Shown here in pieces: positions 1 through 10,820 of a DNA stretch of 64,000 nucleotides. Below the pieces are notes generated by a model. That model was not told the origin of the DNA, ran no database searches, and saw only the letters and a list, made by a program, of their open reading frames with translations. Positions within the stretch are counted from its first letter, which is position 1. Every line of letters starts with the position of its first letter. Source of the DNA: Helicoverpa zea (taxonomy: Eukaryota; Arthropoda; Insecta; Lepidoptera; Noctuidae); NCBI RefSeq assembly GCF_022581195.2, contig NC_061456.1, positions 2,730,501-2,794,500 on the forward strand, written 5' to 3'. The translations under genes were made by a program, and so were the position numbers.

Positions 1-235
1 AGGGTTCCGTACCCAAAGGGTCAAACGGGACCCTATTATTTTCGCTCCTCTATCCGTCCGGCCATCCGTCCGGCCATCCGTCCGTCCGTCCGTCCGTCCG
101 TCTGTCACCAGGCTGTATCTCATGAACCGTGATAGTTAGAAAGTTGAAATTTTCACAGATAATGCATTTCTGTTGCCACTATAACAACAAATACTGAAAA
201 CTAGAATAAAATAAATATTTGTGCACTTGGCCGGT
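1..235 (+). repeat. Lepidopteran dispersed repeat with CCGT microsatellite
   Basis: The window opens inside a repeat that I recognise as very common in moth genomes: a segment around 'agggttccgtaccc', a run of CCGT units at about 51-104, then a stretch ending in an 'aataaaataaatatt' sequence. It carries no open reading frame. It is probably the tail of a transposable element whose other end is outside the window. The class is not determined. Confidence 0.6.
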
Positions 236-342
236 TTTTACAGTTAGAATTTTACCCATTGCTCTACCTACCTGATGCATGATTCTCTTGATTGCTATAA
301 TTAACTTTAAACAAATAATACATTCGGTGAATTAATAGGTAA

Positions 343-545
343 AGAAAGAAGAAAGAAAGAAAACTTATTTATTGACACAAACCATACATACACATAGAAA
401 CAACAAAAAAAACAAAATAAAAGAACAAAAGGTTGCGTCAAATAGGTCCAGTTCAGCATTATGCCAGACAGCTAGTGTCTGACGCTGGTTTTCAACTGGA
501 CCTATGCGGAGTTGCGGATGTCCATCGGTATGAACTGATTTATGC
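343..545 (-). repeat. LINE-type 3' tail with GAAA/TTTC simple repeat
   Basis: Read on the minus strand this ends in a (TTTC)n tail (343-362) preceded by 'caataaataag'. Its body, containing 'ggacctatttgacgcaacc', matches the stretch at 27815-27975, which is on the plus strand and also ends in TTTC units. Two copies in opposite orientation with the same simple-repeat tail indicate a retroposed family, probably the 3' end of a LINE. There is no coding capacity here. Confidence 0.55.
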
Positions 546-744
546 TCTATAGAAAAAAATAATAAAACTACTAAACTATGTACTATTTAAAAAAGAAAAA
601 AAAAGAAACGTAAATCATAATCAGAAGGATTAGTCACAAAAATTAAATAAAAATAAAAAGTGGAGGTAAACGTAAATAAATTCATACCGTGACTAATCGC
701 AATCCTGAGGAAGCATCGCTCAGTGACGATTTTATTTCACACAG

Positions 745-1305
745 ATGAAATGTTACAGTGTGCACACATTCAAAGAGCCGTAACTGGTTGCAACCTCTGT
801 TATCATTGCTCAGCGTGCCACCGATCATTGCCGACATATATTAATGAAGAACACAGACAAGCAATTATAAATTGTGAAATTGTGCAAAATCATAAAACAG
901 TTTTTTTTTGTTAGTTGCCAGCAGTCCACATTGGGTGAGTATATTTTAGTTATGTTTTTTTCCTAATACTTGCATACAATTTGTTTTATTAAATATTGAT
1001 TTTACATTTTAGGTACCTACCCTACGTTCTTGAGAGAAAAAAAAGTATATTTGGTAATAATAGCATTCAGGCGAAGGTACATAAGATATTTGCAAGTGCA
1101 AAGTCTACTTCCCTGTACAGAAATGATCACCGTGCACCACGTACACGCCGTAGGGTGCACCTATTTCCAGAAGGCCATACCCACAAGGTACGTATCGCTG
1201 CTATACGCATAAAGCACATGTGCTGCAATTTTCAATATTGTGACGGGTATTTGTTACTTTCAGGCCTCCAGACATGGCGCACCCATAACGCATCATGGCC
1301 GGTGA
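745..1305 (+). pseudogene. Possible decayed three-exon gene, Cys-rich (unrecognised)
   Basis: Three stretches can be joined in one frame. Exon A (745-934) follows a 'ttcacacag' acceptor. Exon B is 1013-1187 and exon C is 1264-1305. The introns would be 78 and 76 bp, with GTGAGT and GTACGT donors and TTTTAG and TTTCAG acceptors. The phases agree. The product would have a cluster C-x2-C-x2-C-x2-C in exon A and a basic segment (RAPRTRRRVH) in exon B. However, exon A has one in-frame TAG just after a run of T at about 912, so the model is either broken or wrong. It lies downstream of the 3' side of the LINE ORF2 at 1464-4346, so it could also be element 3' sequence read backwards. I do not recognise the protein. 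Confidence 0.22.
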
Positions 1306-1463
1306 CCCGAGAGAGACCAGGAGTACTCAATTTAAGCTGTGAGAATACACTACCCACATTACATACACATTAGCCTCACGCATTGTCATAAAACTACAAT
1401 AGTATGCTAAGTGGGCGATATAAATAAGATTTAAATCCATTTCTTATTGATATAATTTAAAAT

Positions 1464-4346
1464 TTAGATAATAGAAATATTTGCCTTCGTCATATCAAGC
1501 TTCCGTTGCGCATCTACCAGGTACTGCCGTAAACGTCTCTTAAAGCTATCGAGTGTGTTCATAACCCTAATAGGTGGTGGAATATTGTTCCACACTTTCG
1601 CTGCTGCATATCGGAAACTTCCTCTAAACGCCGTGGTTCTATGTGGCTGGATACAAAGTTGTTTCGAGCATTGTCTTCTAGCGCATGTACGGCTGTCATT
1701 AATCCAACTCAGCTTACCAAATAAGTAAGTTGGCTGTTGGTACTTAATGACACCAAAGAGAAGACATGCTAAATGCAGCTTACGTCTTGATTTCATTTTG
1801 AGCATGGCGTTTTTGTTGAGGAATGGCGTGACATGACCTCTTGGGGGAATCTTGTAACAGAAGCGCGCACAGGCATTTTGCACTCTCTGTATGAGTCGCT
1901 CGGTGCGAGCTAATAGACGCGGCCCGTAGACTGTGTCGACGTAGTTTAATTTAGACAGAACAAGCGATTCGACGAGTTGTTCGCGAATCGTCTCTGACAG
2001 AAAAGGTCTGATTTTATAAAGAATTTTCAGACGATAGAAGCAGTTCTGTACCGAAGTAGCCACGTGCTTTTCGAATCGCAAACTACTGTCCATATTTAAA
2101 CCAAGATTACGCGCCTCGTCTACTCGCTCAATGGGTTCACCCATCAGTTGAAGATTGAGTGTTGGTGGAAGTCTTTTCAACTGCTGCTTTGTGCCAAATA
2201 CCATATATTTTGTTTTGGCCGGATTAAGAGCCAAACAATTTTCCTTTGACCAGACGGCTATTCTGTGAAGGTCTTCATTTAGGTCAGTTATAGATATTTT
2301 ATAGTCATCTGGTTCAAAAGACAAGTATAACTGTACATCGTCAGCATATATGTGGTATTTACATTTTCGGAGGCAGTTTACAATATCGGCACAGTACAGT
2401 ATGAAAAGAACAGGACCCAATATAGATCCCTGTGGCACCCCTTTATCGACCAAAGTAAGGGCTGATGTCACAGTGCTTCCGTCGCTTTTGCTAAGTTGTA
2501 CTTGCTGCCTCCTGTTGGTGAGGTAGCTTTCAAACCATTTTGTGGCAGCGTCATCGAACCCGTAGAATTTTAGTTTTGAGAGAAGCAGCGAAACGTTTAT
2601 TGAATCAAATGCCCGGGAGAAGTCCAATAGAACCAATACTGTACACATACCCTTATCTTGAGCGGCTAGAATATTGTCCGTTACATCCAATAAAGCTGTT
2701 GCTGTACCGCGTTGTTTACGAAAACCGGACTGTAAATCAGGTAAAATGTGACTGGCTTCCAAAAAATTTGTTAGTTGCCGACAAACTACTTTTTCCAGAA
2801 CTTTAGACAAACAGGGCAATATACTGATGGGCCGTAAATCTTTAACATCAACTGGGTTTGTATTCTTGGGTAGAGGCTTAACGAGGGCAATTTTCCATAG
2901 ATCAGGGAAGGTGGAAGATGAGATGGAAGAGTTTATGATGTGGGTTATGGTTGATAATGTTTGTGGAAGCGTTAAATTCAACATCGTTAAGGTTATATTA
3001 TCATGACCTACAGCGTTCGACTTTAGCTTACGTATTATATATGAGATTTCAAGCTCTGAAACCGGACACAAGGTAAAAATTGCTTCACTGTACATATTAG
3101 TTCTATAAAATACAAGTTTTTGAGCACTAGCCACTGGATCACCAGGAACATTTAAAAAATGACGATTTATACTGTCTGGGTTATTTAAATGAGATGGAAG
3201 GTCTTGTCTCTCTTTAGCCGTCGAAACTGTAGATTTTAGATTCTTCCACAATAAAGTTGGATTATTAATTTTATTATTTATATTATATTTAAAATATGCC
3301 ACCTTTTCGCTCCACAAAGAACTTACTACCAAAGACTTAAGCTGTTTGTAGTAATCCTTTTTTGTTTGTGACTTATTGACTCTATAGTTGGCTAAAGCTT
3401 GGTCCCGCAGTCTCATCATTAATTTAATATTATCTGTAATCCAGGGGTATGAGACTTCCTTGATTACGCATGTCTTGACCGGTGCATGTTTATCAAATAG
3501 CGTAATAATTAATTGATTAAAAGTATAAACCATTTCATTAACGCTGGCTAACGTAGATATACTTTCAGTGTTAAAGTTATTAAGATCAGCATTGAAGGGA
3601 TCCACGCATATACTTTTAAACGGTCGATATTTACAAACGTATGGCTTAGGTTTGCTGCTCCTTATGTTAAACTCGCTAACTATAATGGAATGGCCGTTAA
3701 ACGCACCAAATGCTTCCACAGATGTGCGAGTGGCCTTTAAGTCAGTACACAATAAGTCTATGAGCGTTTCGCTGTTGCCTGTAAAGTGAGTAGGGGAGGT
3801 GACCAACTGAGTGAGATCAAAGCACTTTAGAAACTCGACAATTTTTTTCGATTTGCTTTCATTTGGAACTAACATATTAACATTAAAATCACCAAGCAAA
3901 ATAAAATGATCACAACCCCCCAACGTACTTATAGTATCCGTAACGGCATCTATGAAAAGATCAAGGTCGAGCCAAGGTGGTCGGTATGCTGTACCTATAG
4001 CGATTTTCATCCCGTTGATGGAGAGTGTCAGCCACATCTGTTCCACCGATTCGAACCGGGGATCGACAGCGTTAGTCCACGTTCGCGCGCTCAGTCCCCG
4101 ACGTAAATAAAAGCCAACACCCCCACCACGGCCCGAGCGCACGCTCGCTGGTCGCGGCGCGTGACGCAGACGATAGCCCGGCACTCGCGGAGCGCGCCCT
4201 TCCTCGCCCGCACGCAACCACGTCTCATTAATGGCCATGATATCGAAATGGTAGTTCTCAAAAGCTGCAATTAAGTCATCATGTCCAGTGCCAAGCGAAC
4301 CTGCGTTGAGAAATCCTAACTTTAAACATTTATTTTTTCTAGTCAT
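1464..4346 (-). CDS. Non-LTR retrotransposon ORF2, endonuclease-reverse transcriptase (CR1-like)
   Basis: Intact 960-residue ORF. The ATG at 4346 is preferred over the GTG one codon upstream. An apurinic-type endonuclease fills about residues 10-230 (FLNAGSL, NETWL, AYRPP, LLGDFNV, LIDLL). Its final motif reads NGH where most relatives have SDH. The reverse transcriptase occupies about 480-760 (LLDFSRAFD, GVPQGSILGP, YADD at about 667-670). A C-terminal block with RGSFRYAAAKVWNNIPP is typical of CR1/Jockey-group ORF2 proteins. The enzyme would nick the target and prime reverse transcription from the nick. No ORF1 is found upstream (to the right), so the copy is probably 5' truncated just ahead of ORF2, or belongs to a lineage with a separate ORF1. 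The long uninterrupted frame suggests a fairly young insertion. Clade assignment (CR1 versus Daphne-like) is by eye. Confidence 0.9.
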   Translation of the reverse strand: MTRKNKCLKLGFLNAGSLGTGHDDLIAAFENYHFDIMAINETWLRAGEEGRAPRVPGYRLRHAPRPASVRSGRGGGVGFYLRRGLSARTWTNAVDPRFESVEQMWLTLSINGMKIAIGTAYRPPWLDLDLFIDAVTDTISTLGGCDHFILLGDFNVNMLVPNESKSKKIVEFLKCFDLTQLVTSPTHFTGNSETLIDLLCTDLKATRTSVEAFGAFNGHSIIVSEFNIRSSKPKPYVCKYRPFKSICVDPFNADLNNFNTESISTLASVNEMVYTFNQLIITLFDKHAPVKTCVIKEVSYPWITDNIKLMMRLRDQALANYRVNKSQTKKDYYKQLKSLVVSSLWSEKVAYFKYNINNKINNPTLLWKNLKSTVSTAKERQDLPSHLNNPDSINRHFLNVPGDPVASAQKLVFYRTNMYSEAIFTLCPVSELEISYIIRKLKSNAVGHDNITLTMLNLTLPQTLSTITHIINSSISSSTFPDLWKIALVKPLPKNTNPVDVKDLRPISILPCLSKVLEKVVCRQLTNFLEASHILPDLQSGFRKQRGTATALLDVTDNILAAQDKGMCTVLVLLDFSRAFDSINVSLLLSKLKFYGFDDAATKWFESYLTNRRQQVQLSKSDGSTVTSALTLVDKGVPQGSILGPVLFILYCADIVNCLRKCKYHIYADDVQLYLSFEPDDYKISITDLNEDLHRIAVWSKENCLALNPAKTKYMVFGTKQQLKRLPPTLNLQLMGEPIERVDEARNLGLNMDSSLRFEKHVATSVQNCFYRLKILYKIRPFLSETIREQLVESLVLSKLNYVDTVYGPRLLARTERLIQRVQNACARFCYKIPPRGHVTPFLNKNAMLKMKSRRKLHLACLLFGVIKYQQPTYLFGKLSWINDSRTCARRQCSKQLCIQPHRTTAFRGSFRYAAAKVWNNIPPPIRVMNTLDSFKRRLRQYLVDAQRKLDMTKANISII

Positions 4347-6054
4347 CACAACAACCTATTTCATTTTCCAAAGATAACATAAATACAAATGCAGTTCGAG
4401 GCGGCATTGCTACAACTTCGCAAGACAAGCGCAAACGGAATATGGATATGAAATTGCGAGAAAAGAAGCATAAATGCAATATATCGCACAAGAAACGGGT
4501 ACAGTAATATAAAATAACAATGTGAGCACTACATAACAATGATAAAACATATATCTTAAAAACAATGGAAACAATACTACGAGTATTCTCATCACAAAGA
4601 ACACGTCTTTTTGAATTAAAGTGTAAAAAGTAATTCTTAAAACTAATATTACAGACTATTTTTATATTCAACACCTCGGTAATAGTACATGTAAACAAAA
4701 GTGGAGTAGGTCATTCAAACGTTCCACGTGATCGTACAATTTTTAATCCCTCGCTCGTCCTCGATCCAAATGCCGAGTAATTCAAGAGTCCTCTCATTCC
4801 TCTAACATTTAGTTTTACACTCGGTTGCAATAATTTTGAGTCAGTTTAGTTTCTTTACGAAAAGTACATATAATATCCTTTAGAAAAGTTTCGTCACAAA
4901 AAGAGTGATATCTTATACGAGTTTCAATTATGTAATTGTAAATGAGCTGTACGGGGAATGTATCGATTTAAATAGGTAGGTACCTATATTTAAATAGGTT
5001 TTTTTGTATAAATGATCGGACAGCTTTTGAATCAACTGTAATGTTAAATGATTGAAGCGCTTCTGTTATTAAATTAAAAAGCTAAATGAGTCATTAAATG
5101 ACGTTGTTCAGCCATAGGGCTTTTTTGATTGATCGGCTACTTTAATCAGTTAGCTGCAAAAATATATCTATTATGCGAAGTATAATTTGAAGTTGAAAAA
5201 AAAGAAGATAAAAAATCACTTATTCAAAATAGGCTAAAAATCAGCACTTTGTGAAGGTCAAATTTACAAAAAACAGCGTCCAAAATGCCCGCCCCGCCAA
5301 AATTTCTCAAAGAAAGAAGGTTCACCACCAAAGAAAGAAGAAGAAATATGAATTTTGTCTGTGGCCCAAATTTTGAGCCTCTAAGTGTACTATATCAACA
5401 GCAATGGGAACGGATCTTATTTGACATTTTCTGTATCAAACGCAGCTAAATCTGATTACTAGAACTTTATGATAGGTTACGGCACTCTAGTACGAAATGT
5501 CAAAAGTTCGGACTATTGACCTAAGTAAAACGTTTTATTATTACGTTCGAATGTTATGGTTTCAGCAATATTGGCTGTCATTTCGTGGGAATTTAGATAT
5601 ATTTTCGTTAGTTCTGTGTTTTGAGTTGAACATCCTATTTTGTCTTACAGAAAGTTGGTTAAAAGATCGATGAAAAGGTTGTCTGAAAAGATCTGATATC
5701 TCATAAAAAATCTGATGACAGAGATCAAGCGATAAAACGCCAGTATGTCACCTATTTAAATTAGTTCTTCATTATTTAAAAAAAAATGTACGTAATTAAT
5801 CTATAAATCTTTAGCTAAATAGCTCGGCCTGAAAGTTTATGCATCATTAACCACTCGAGTTTCCTTAATTTTCATCGTAGTTAATTTCCTTGTTTTCGTT
5901 AATCACATTAACTCGTGAAAATGAAACTACAAAAAATATTAAATTGGATTTCAAGAACATCGGGATTGTGGCGACTAAATATTCATTGCTCTTTTTTATT
6001 TTCAAAGTACCTTCCTGAGTTCCGCAACCCAATTTTCATAAGACATACTTTCTA
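4347..6054. other. AT-rich stretch upstream of LINE ORF2, no gene seen
   Basis: The minus strand has a 119-codon frame (4339-4698) overlapping the ORF2 start, but its composition (Cys, Phe, Ile and Leu rich) does not look like an ORF1 protein and I do not call it. At 5310-5345 the motif 'caaagaaagaag' is directly repeated. The rest is AT-rich and without recognisable features. Confidence 0.5.
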
Positions 6055-6345
6055 GTCTAGTCTAGTATTTTCCCTACTATTTTGGGGTCGGGTTTTAGTC
6101 TAACTGGATGTAGCCTAGTACCTGTATTTTACATGGAGCGACTGTCTATCTGCTATACCTTAGCCCAATTACCCGATGAACCCGATACCCTTTGGCAGGA
6201 TTGGTCGAGAAACTTTCTGGCTTCTGACTTCTGGAACATAAGACATTCGAGCGCCGGGACCCAACAATTGATCGTGTCTTCCAAAACACGGAACAACTCG
6301 TCGTGACAAAATGGTCACCCATCTGATGACCGACTGCGCCACGCG
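6055..6345 (+). repeat. Dispersed lepidopteran repeat
   Basis: A moderately GC-rich block beginning 'tattttggggtcgggtttt' and running through 'ccgataccctttggcagg' to 'ccaaaacacggaac'. I recognise this as a sequence scattered through moth genomes, also inside introns. The 74-codon frame across it is incidental. Class unknown; no terminal repeats found. Confidence 0.5.
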
Positions 6346-7392
6346 TTGCTTAACCTTCGCTCGGCTTTGACTTAGCTACGAGCAATTCCAAACTTTAATT
6401 CCACTATGTTACATAAAACGCACTTTCCTAGTAGAGTCTGTCTTTCCTTATGGCCGTCCACTTGTCTTCTTAATCTATTAATCCATTTTAATTTAATTAG
6501 AATGTTTGGCTAACATATTAGTACACGCCCGGTACAAATTGCCTACGCGCAGTACCTTTGGTAGCTTTTACTTACTGTGGTTAATAGTTAACTGTAAGTA
6601 CTTAGCTTCTGTTGTTTGGAGTATGAATCGGACAATGTATTATGAAACGGGCGATATGGTTAGCGTTAAATCAGGCTTCTGTTTAAACAGAATGGTGAAA
6701 ATGATAATTTCCAACAGTATGCATAATTCTTGAATATTAACAGCATAGTAGTGCTTTTCAAGGAAACTACTTCCTGCAACCGCATAAAAAGTAATTTGTA
6801 TGTTATGTTGTAATATGTGTATGTAAGTTAAATATAGTGCTGCAATGTCTCATCGGAATAGTAGCTAATAGAAATCATTTATTTGCAAATCAAATATCAA
6901 TAAAAATGCATTCAGTATTTTTTTCGGGGAAGAATAACATCCACATATTCATTCATACACATAGGGCATCATTTTATACATCATATCTTGTTTTATACTC
7001 TTTATGTATAAAGTTCCTGTGCAGGTCATAAGCTTGCTGTCACCTATCGCTCTAGCTCTATATCACATTCATACGCAACCACACTTTAACCATTACTAAT
7101 TTATCACAAATATTGTTATGTACAGTACAATTACCGTTTTGCTCACATATGTACAGTCGTTCACCGCCTTTTTTGTGTACATAATACATAAGCCTTAATA
7201 CATTACATAAGGATTAAACATAAGGTTTTATATGTATTATGTAAAGTCTTGTATTGAACGGATGCTGAATGTATTTGCGGGTTACGGCAGTCTTTTATTA
7301 GTTGGTAGTTAACTAGAAGATTATAGGTATGACCTAATTGTTAACAAACATCCGATTGCGGTGGCTACTTGTTAGTTTTTTTGTAATGTTAC
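6346..7392. other. Intergenic, one imperfect hairpin
   Basis: No gene seen. An imperfect inverted repeat spans about 7154-7262: 'acataatacata' on the left pairs with 'tatgtattatgt' on the right, with outer 'gttca'/'tgaac' pairs. It may be a small foldback element, but no target duplication is clear. Confidence 0.35.
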
Positions 7393-8222
7393 AAAGGACG
7401 ATGGGCGTTTTGGTACCCTGTCCAACAGTGTTGATTCTAGTACCATTGCGTAGGTCTTGGCAAGGCAAAAAATGTTTACTATGACGACCAGTCCCAAATC
7501 CTTGTCCATTTCGCGTGACATCGACTAATAGAATGTGTAATGTTCATAAATCATCAACGTAGATGTAGTTCATAAATCTAACTGTATTGAATACAAACTG
7601 GTAAAGTTACAAAAAAAAAAACAGAATTTGGCCTTCATAGAAAGTTTGCCTGCCCACTGCTTTAAAAAAAGACTGTGGAAACCTTTGCAGTTCACGCAGA
7701 ACTAGCTTAAATATTTGATGAAAGTCTTTCAGTATTTACAATCAATTAAGGTTGAAAAGTCAGGAGACGATGTTAATCCAAATTATATAATAATTATATA
7801 TTATATTAATCTTGCTCCTTAAGAGGTGCTGAGATAATGATGAATTTCTTCTTAAAAAAAGATGAATAGAAATGTTTTGAACTTTTGTCAAATCAGATGA
7901 CGATTGTGTTTCCGTAGTATGACTCCATAGACTATTACAACCTTTACATTATAATAGAGTGTATCTCAAACAATGTATGATGTCTATTAACTGAGTTTAA
8001 AATTATTACACTGACGACGTATGCCTCTTAATGAATTCGCATATATGGATGACATACTTGTTTCTATGTCGATTCCATTTTTATCATTACTCGGATCGGA
8101 CAGCTAATTGAGGCAAGCCCCCTAGTTTTTGTTATTCTTCACGTAAATACCTTTCTAATGATATATCATACGTTACTGTTGGAGCGGGTACCAAATCCCA
8201 TACAAAGTGCCCATTGTCCTTT
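7393..8222 (+). mobile_element. TIR DNA element, copy A (AAAGGAC family, 830 bp)
   Basis: It is bounded by inverted termini AAAGGACGATGGGC and GCCCATTGTCCTTT. Farther in, both ends share TTTGGTACCC and TCCAACAGT in inverted order, so the imperfect TIR is about 55 bp. Nearly the whole element recurs at 13190-14006, where the same ends abut reverse-transcriptase coding sequence; this fixes the boundaries. It has no transposase ORF, so it is non-autonomous. No target duplication is visible next to the ends. Superfamily not assigned. Confidence 0.75.
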
Positions 8223-8859
8223 ATTGGTATTTAATTTTTAAGCTTTAAAAGTCGATTTTTGTTCAAAGAAGTGATTGGATGGATCGTGTATTGCTTTGCT
8301 TTTAAAAATGCCTTTTGGAGGTAATTGCTGTAGGTAGCAACTGTATAGAAGGTTGCATTTAAAGCAAACGAGGTAATGCTCCTTCTAGCCCCACCCTTCT
8401 ATTTTTTTTTAAAGATAAACTAAAAAATGTTCTAGATCTGTTTGCATTAAAATAATTTTATAGGGAAATAAAGTAAAAATGCGGATACAAAACTTCCCAA
8501 AGATTTTGATCATAAGGTGATCGAATAGAAATGTCGGAATTAAAATTTTGACTTTGATAATGATTTAGAACGGACGGAAACATGCGGGTTATAATAGACG
8601 GATTCAAAAGTCTAGTGCATCCAAAAGTAGGTTTAACTTATTGCTCATTAACCGATTACAAGAAAAGTAATAACCAGATGTACTATTTACTATTAAGTCC
8701 GGAAATCCGCGATAAAACATCTACAATAGCACGAAACACCATTAAAACTTAGAGCATTTAGCCAACCGGAGGTGCCTTGTCATAGTTTTCTCTATGCAAA
8801 AGTCTGGTAACTTCAGGAGGCGAGGCAATGCAACACATAGTGATAGCTTACTTTAACAG
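8223..8859. other. Intergenic, nothing recognised
   Basis: AT-rich sequence between TIR element copy A and the candidate exon at 8860. I see no ORF of substance, RNA gene or clear repeat. Confidence 0.5.
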
Positions 8860-9263
8860 ACTTTTCACATTTGGACATATGCGGATTTTCTGAGCGGAAA
8901 AACCAAGCGACATCGCCCGGGTGGTGTAGTGCGTATAAGCGTGACAGCAAACAATTGACAACTGCCAGCACAAAAATGACGTTAAAAACTAAGCGGAAAA
9001 TCCACCAGTGTGAAAAGGCTGATACTGTTTCAATCGCATCATTACGCACTTACATGACATATTTGCCAAAGTTTAAAGACGCATACAAGACGATGAGCAG
9101 CACTTTCTATCACGCCTTTAGCAGAAGCAAAGAAAGGCGTCTCCAGTTGGCTTTATTATCTAAGTCTAAATCTCCCAACATACTGACCGTACGCTATGAC
9201 ATAACTGAGATCAGCGAATGCAATATAATTAGCTTCTTGTACTACAATAACGTATTTAATTAG
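8860..9263 (+). CDS. Candidate terminal exon of an unknown gene (low confidence)
   Basis: An open frame of about 134 codons starts right after a good splice acceptor (TTTAACAG at 8859) and ends at a TAG at 9261-9263. There is an in-frame stop just before the acceptor. The translation is basic and Ser/Lys rich (SRSKERRLQLALLSKSKS) and local GC content exceeds that of the flanks. The opposite strand also has a 78-codon frame with hydrophobic stretches over 8813-9049, so coding strand is not certain. No domain is recognised and no partner exon is identified. It may be a host exon, a transposon fragment or chance. Confidence 0.25.
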
Positions 9264-9628
9264 TCCAGTGTGTAGTGTAAATAGTGTTCATTTGATTGTT
9301 ATGTAACGTAAGGTTAAGATGGTTATCAATCGGATTGTTGAAATACCAATAGTGGCAATTTCTTGGAATTATTATGGGAGGAAAATATTCTGTTTTCTTT
9401 TTGGGAAAAGCTTGAAAATGTACTGACAACTTGAAGAACGGACTGACATTTTAGCATTCTTCAGGTATTCTTTGATCATGTTTTTCTGCGATTTCAGTTT
9501 AAGAAATCCATTCAATGCTTAGATTTTAGGTAGATACTATTCGAAACTGAACATTTTGTTTAGTGCTTCACTATTAGAAGATTTAAACACAATACGAAGT
9601 TTTAAACTTTTCAATAAATTAACGTTAA

Positions 9629-10820
9629 TCACGACACGACGACGAGGACGAGGTTTGCAGTGCAAAGCTGCTGCTCTACAAGTCGCTCGGACAACTCGAG
9701 CAGATGCCATCCCGCCGAAGGGACGGTGGCGACAAGAGCCTGCAGGACATCATCTCCCTGCTGAAAAGGACGGATCCTGACGACGTGCCTGAATTCGTAG
9801 CGAAGGACTTGCATAAGCTGCCTCCCGTCACGTTCGATCACGTCGACGTCACCAGGCTGCTGAAAGACATAACGTGTCTGAAGGCAAGCCTGGAGGATAT
9901 GAAGTCGAAGATGGAAGCTTCACAGGTTACCATCAGTGACCTGCGTGGTGAAGTGGCGTTGTTGCGCAACGCTGTTTCCATAAGTGGGTCATTAGATATA
10001 ATCAATGTGAATACACGTCGCGGGGCGCAAAATGCGTCGGTCATCAGTTTCGAGTCGGCGAATTCGAGTGCGTCACCGATCGCCGATGTTGCTGACGACG
10101 CACCCCGCCCCGCCGCCGCCGCCGCTGCTGTGTCAACACCTGCGGCCGAGACATGCGTAGGAACATTAACCCCCAAACGCGCCTACGCGGCAGTAGCAGC
10201 CACCAACAAGCCCGTTGTGACGCAAACAAAGCGGGCCAAAGCAAAAGGGGGTAAACAAACCCGTGGCACCTCACAGCCACAGACTGGTTCTAAGAAGGAC
10301 ATGTGCGACAAGGATGGCTTCATAAAGGTTGAAAGGAGAAAGAAGAGGCCACCTTGTAGGAATCAGTGCGGTACCGCACAAACTGGACCCAACATCCTGC
10401 TGCGTCCTGCAGTACCAACGACGCAGTTGTACGTGTCCCGTCTACATCACACCACGACGGTGGAGCAGATCGTGGAGTATGTCCGATCCAAGACAAACTG
10501 GACCTTGAGGGTGGCGAAGTTGGAGTCGCGCCACAATACGAACTTCAATTCGTTCATGGTGCGAGTTCCAACTCATCACATCGAGACATTCCTGAAGGAA
10601 GAGTTTTGGCCGAAAGGTGTCGTTTATCGGAGGTTCCGAGGATGGCTACGCGACACCTCGCTGCGTAACACGACGCCGACACTTCGTGTGCATTAGTTTT
10701 TTAAGTTACATAAATAAAATATGTATTAGTGTATGTTTTAATGTTGTAATATTCGTGTATTGTATTTTTCTATGGGCCTTAGATGCCTGATTCAAATAAA
10801 TAAATAAATAAATAAAATAA
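9629..10820 (+). mobile_element. ORF1-only (HAL1-like) retroposon
   Basis: A single ORF1-type gene is followed by a 3' end of roughly 120 bp and a tail of AAAT units (about 10794-10817). No endonuclease or RT follows. The tail sits at the same distance from the stop codon as in ordinary LINEs, so ORF2 is not merely cut off downstream; the element is built as ORF1 plus tail. The 5' limit is not certain. The frame is open from 9629, just after a TAA, and the N-terminal zinc-finger part expected for this ORF1 type is absent. Mobilisation would require ORF2 protein supplied by another LINE. Confidence 0.65.
9704..10696 (+). CDS. LINE ORF1-like nucleic-acid-binding protein, standalone
   Basis: 330 codons from the ATG at 9704. 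The frame is open upstream to 9629 and adds an acidic DDEDEV segment typical of this ORF1 type, so the start is uncertain. Residues about 10-110 match the conserved region of insect ORF1 proteins (LPPVTFDHVDVTRLL) and include a helical, coiled-coil-like stretch near 45-85. The middle is low complexity (Ala run, basic KRAKAKGGK). Residues about 240-320 resemble an RRM-like ORF1 module (LYVSRLHHTTTVEQIVEYV, then FMVRVP, WPKGVVYRRFRG). Such proteins coat the element RNA. The frame is uninterrupted although nothing else of an autonomous LINE is present. Alternatives: a domesticated ORF1, or a LINE copy that lost ORF2 internally. Confidence 0.75.
   Translation: MPSRRRDGGDKSLQDIISLLKRTDPDDVPEFVAKDLHKLPPVTFDHVDVTRLLKDITCLKASLEDMKSKMEASQVTISDLRGEVALLRNAVSISGSLDIINVNTRRGAQNASVISFESANSSASPIADVADDAPRPAAAAAAVSTPAAETCVGTLTPKRAYAAVAATNKPVVTQTKRAKAKGGKQTRGTSQPQTGSKKDMCDKDGFIKVERRKKRPPCRNQCGTAQTGPNILLRPAVPTTQLYVSRLHHTTTVEQIVEYVRSKTNWTLRVAKLESRHNTNFNSFMVRVPTHHIETFLKEEFWPKGVVYRRFRGWLRDTSLRNTTPTLRVH

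Noticed and set aside
4339..4698. 119-codon minus-strand frame as ORF1 of the CR1-like LINE
   Set aside because: Hydrophobic Cys/Phe-rich sequence without ORF1 features; overlaps the ORF2 start.
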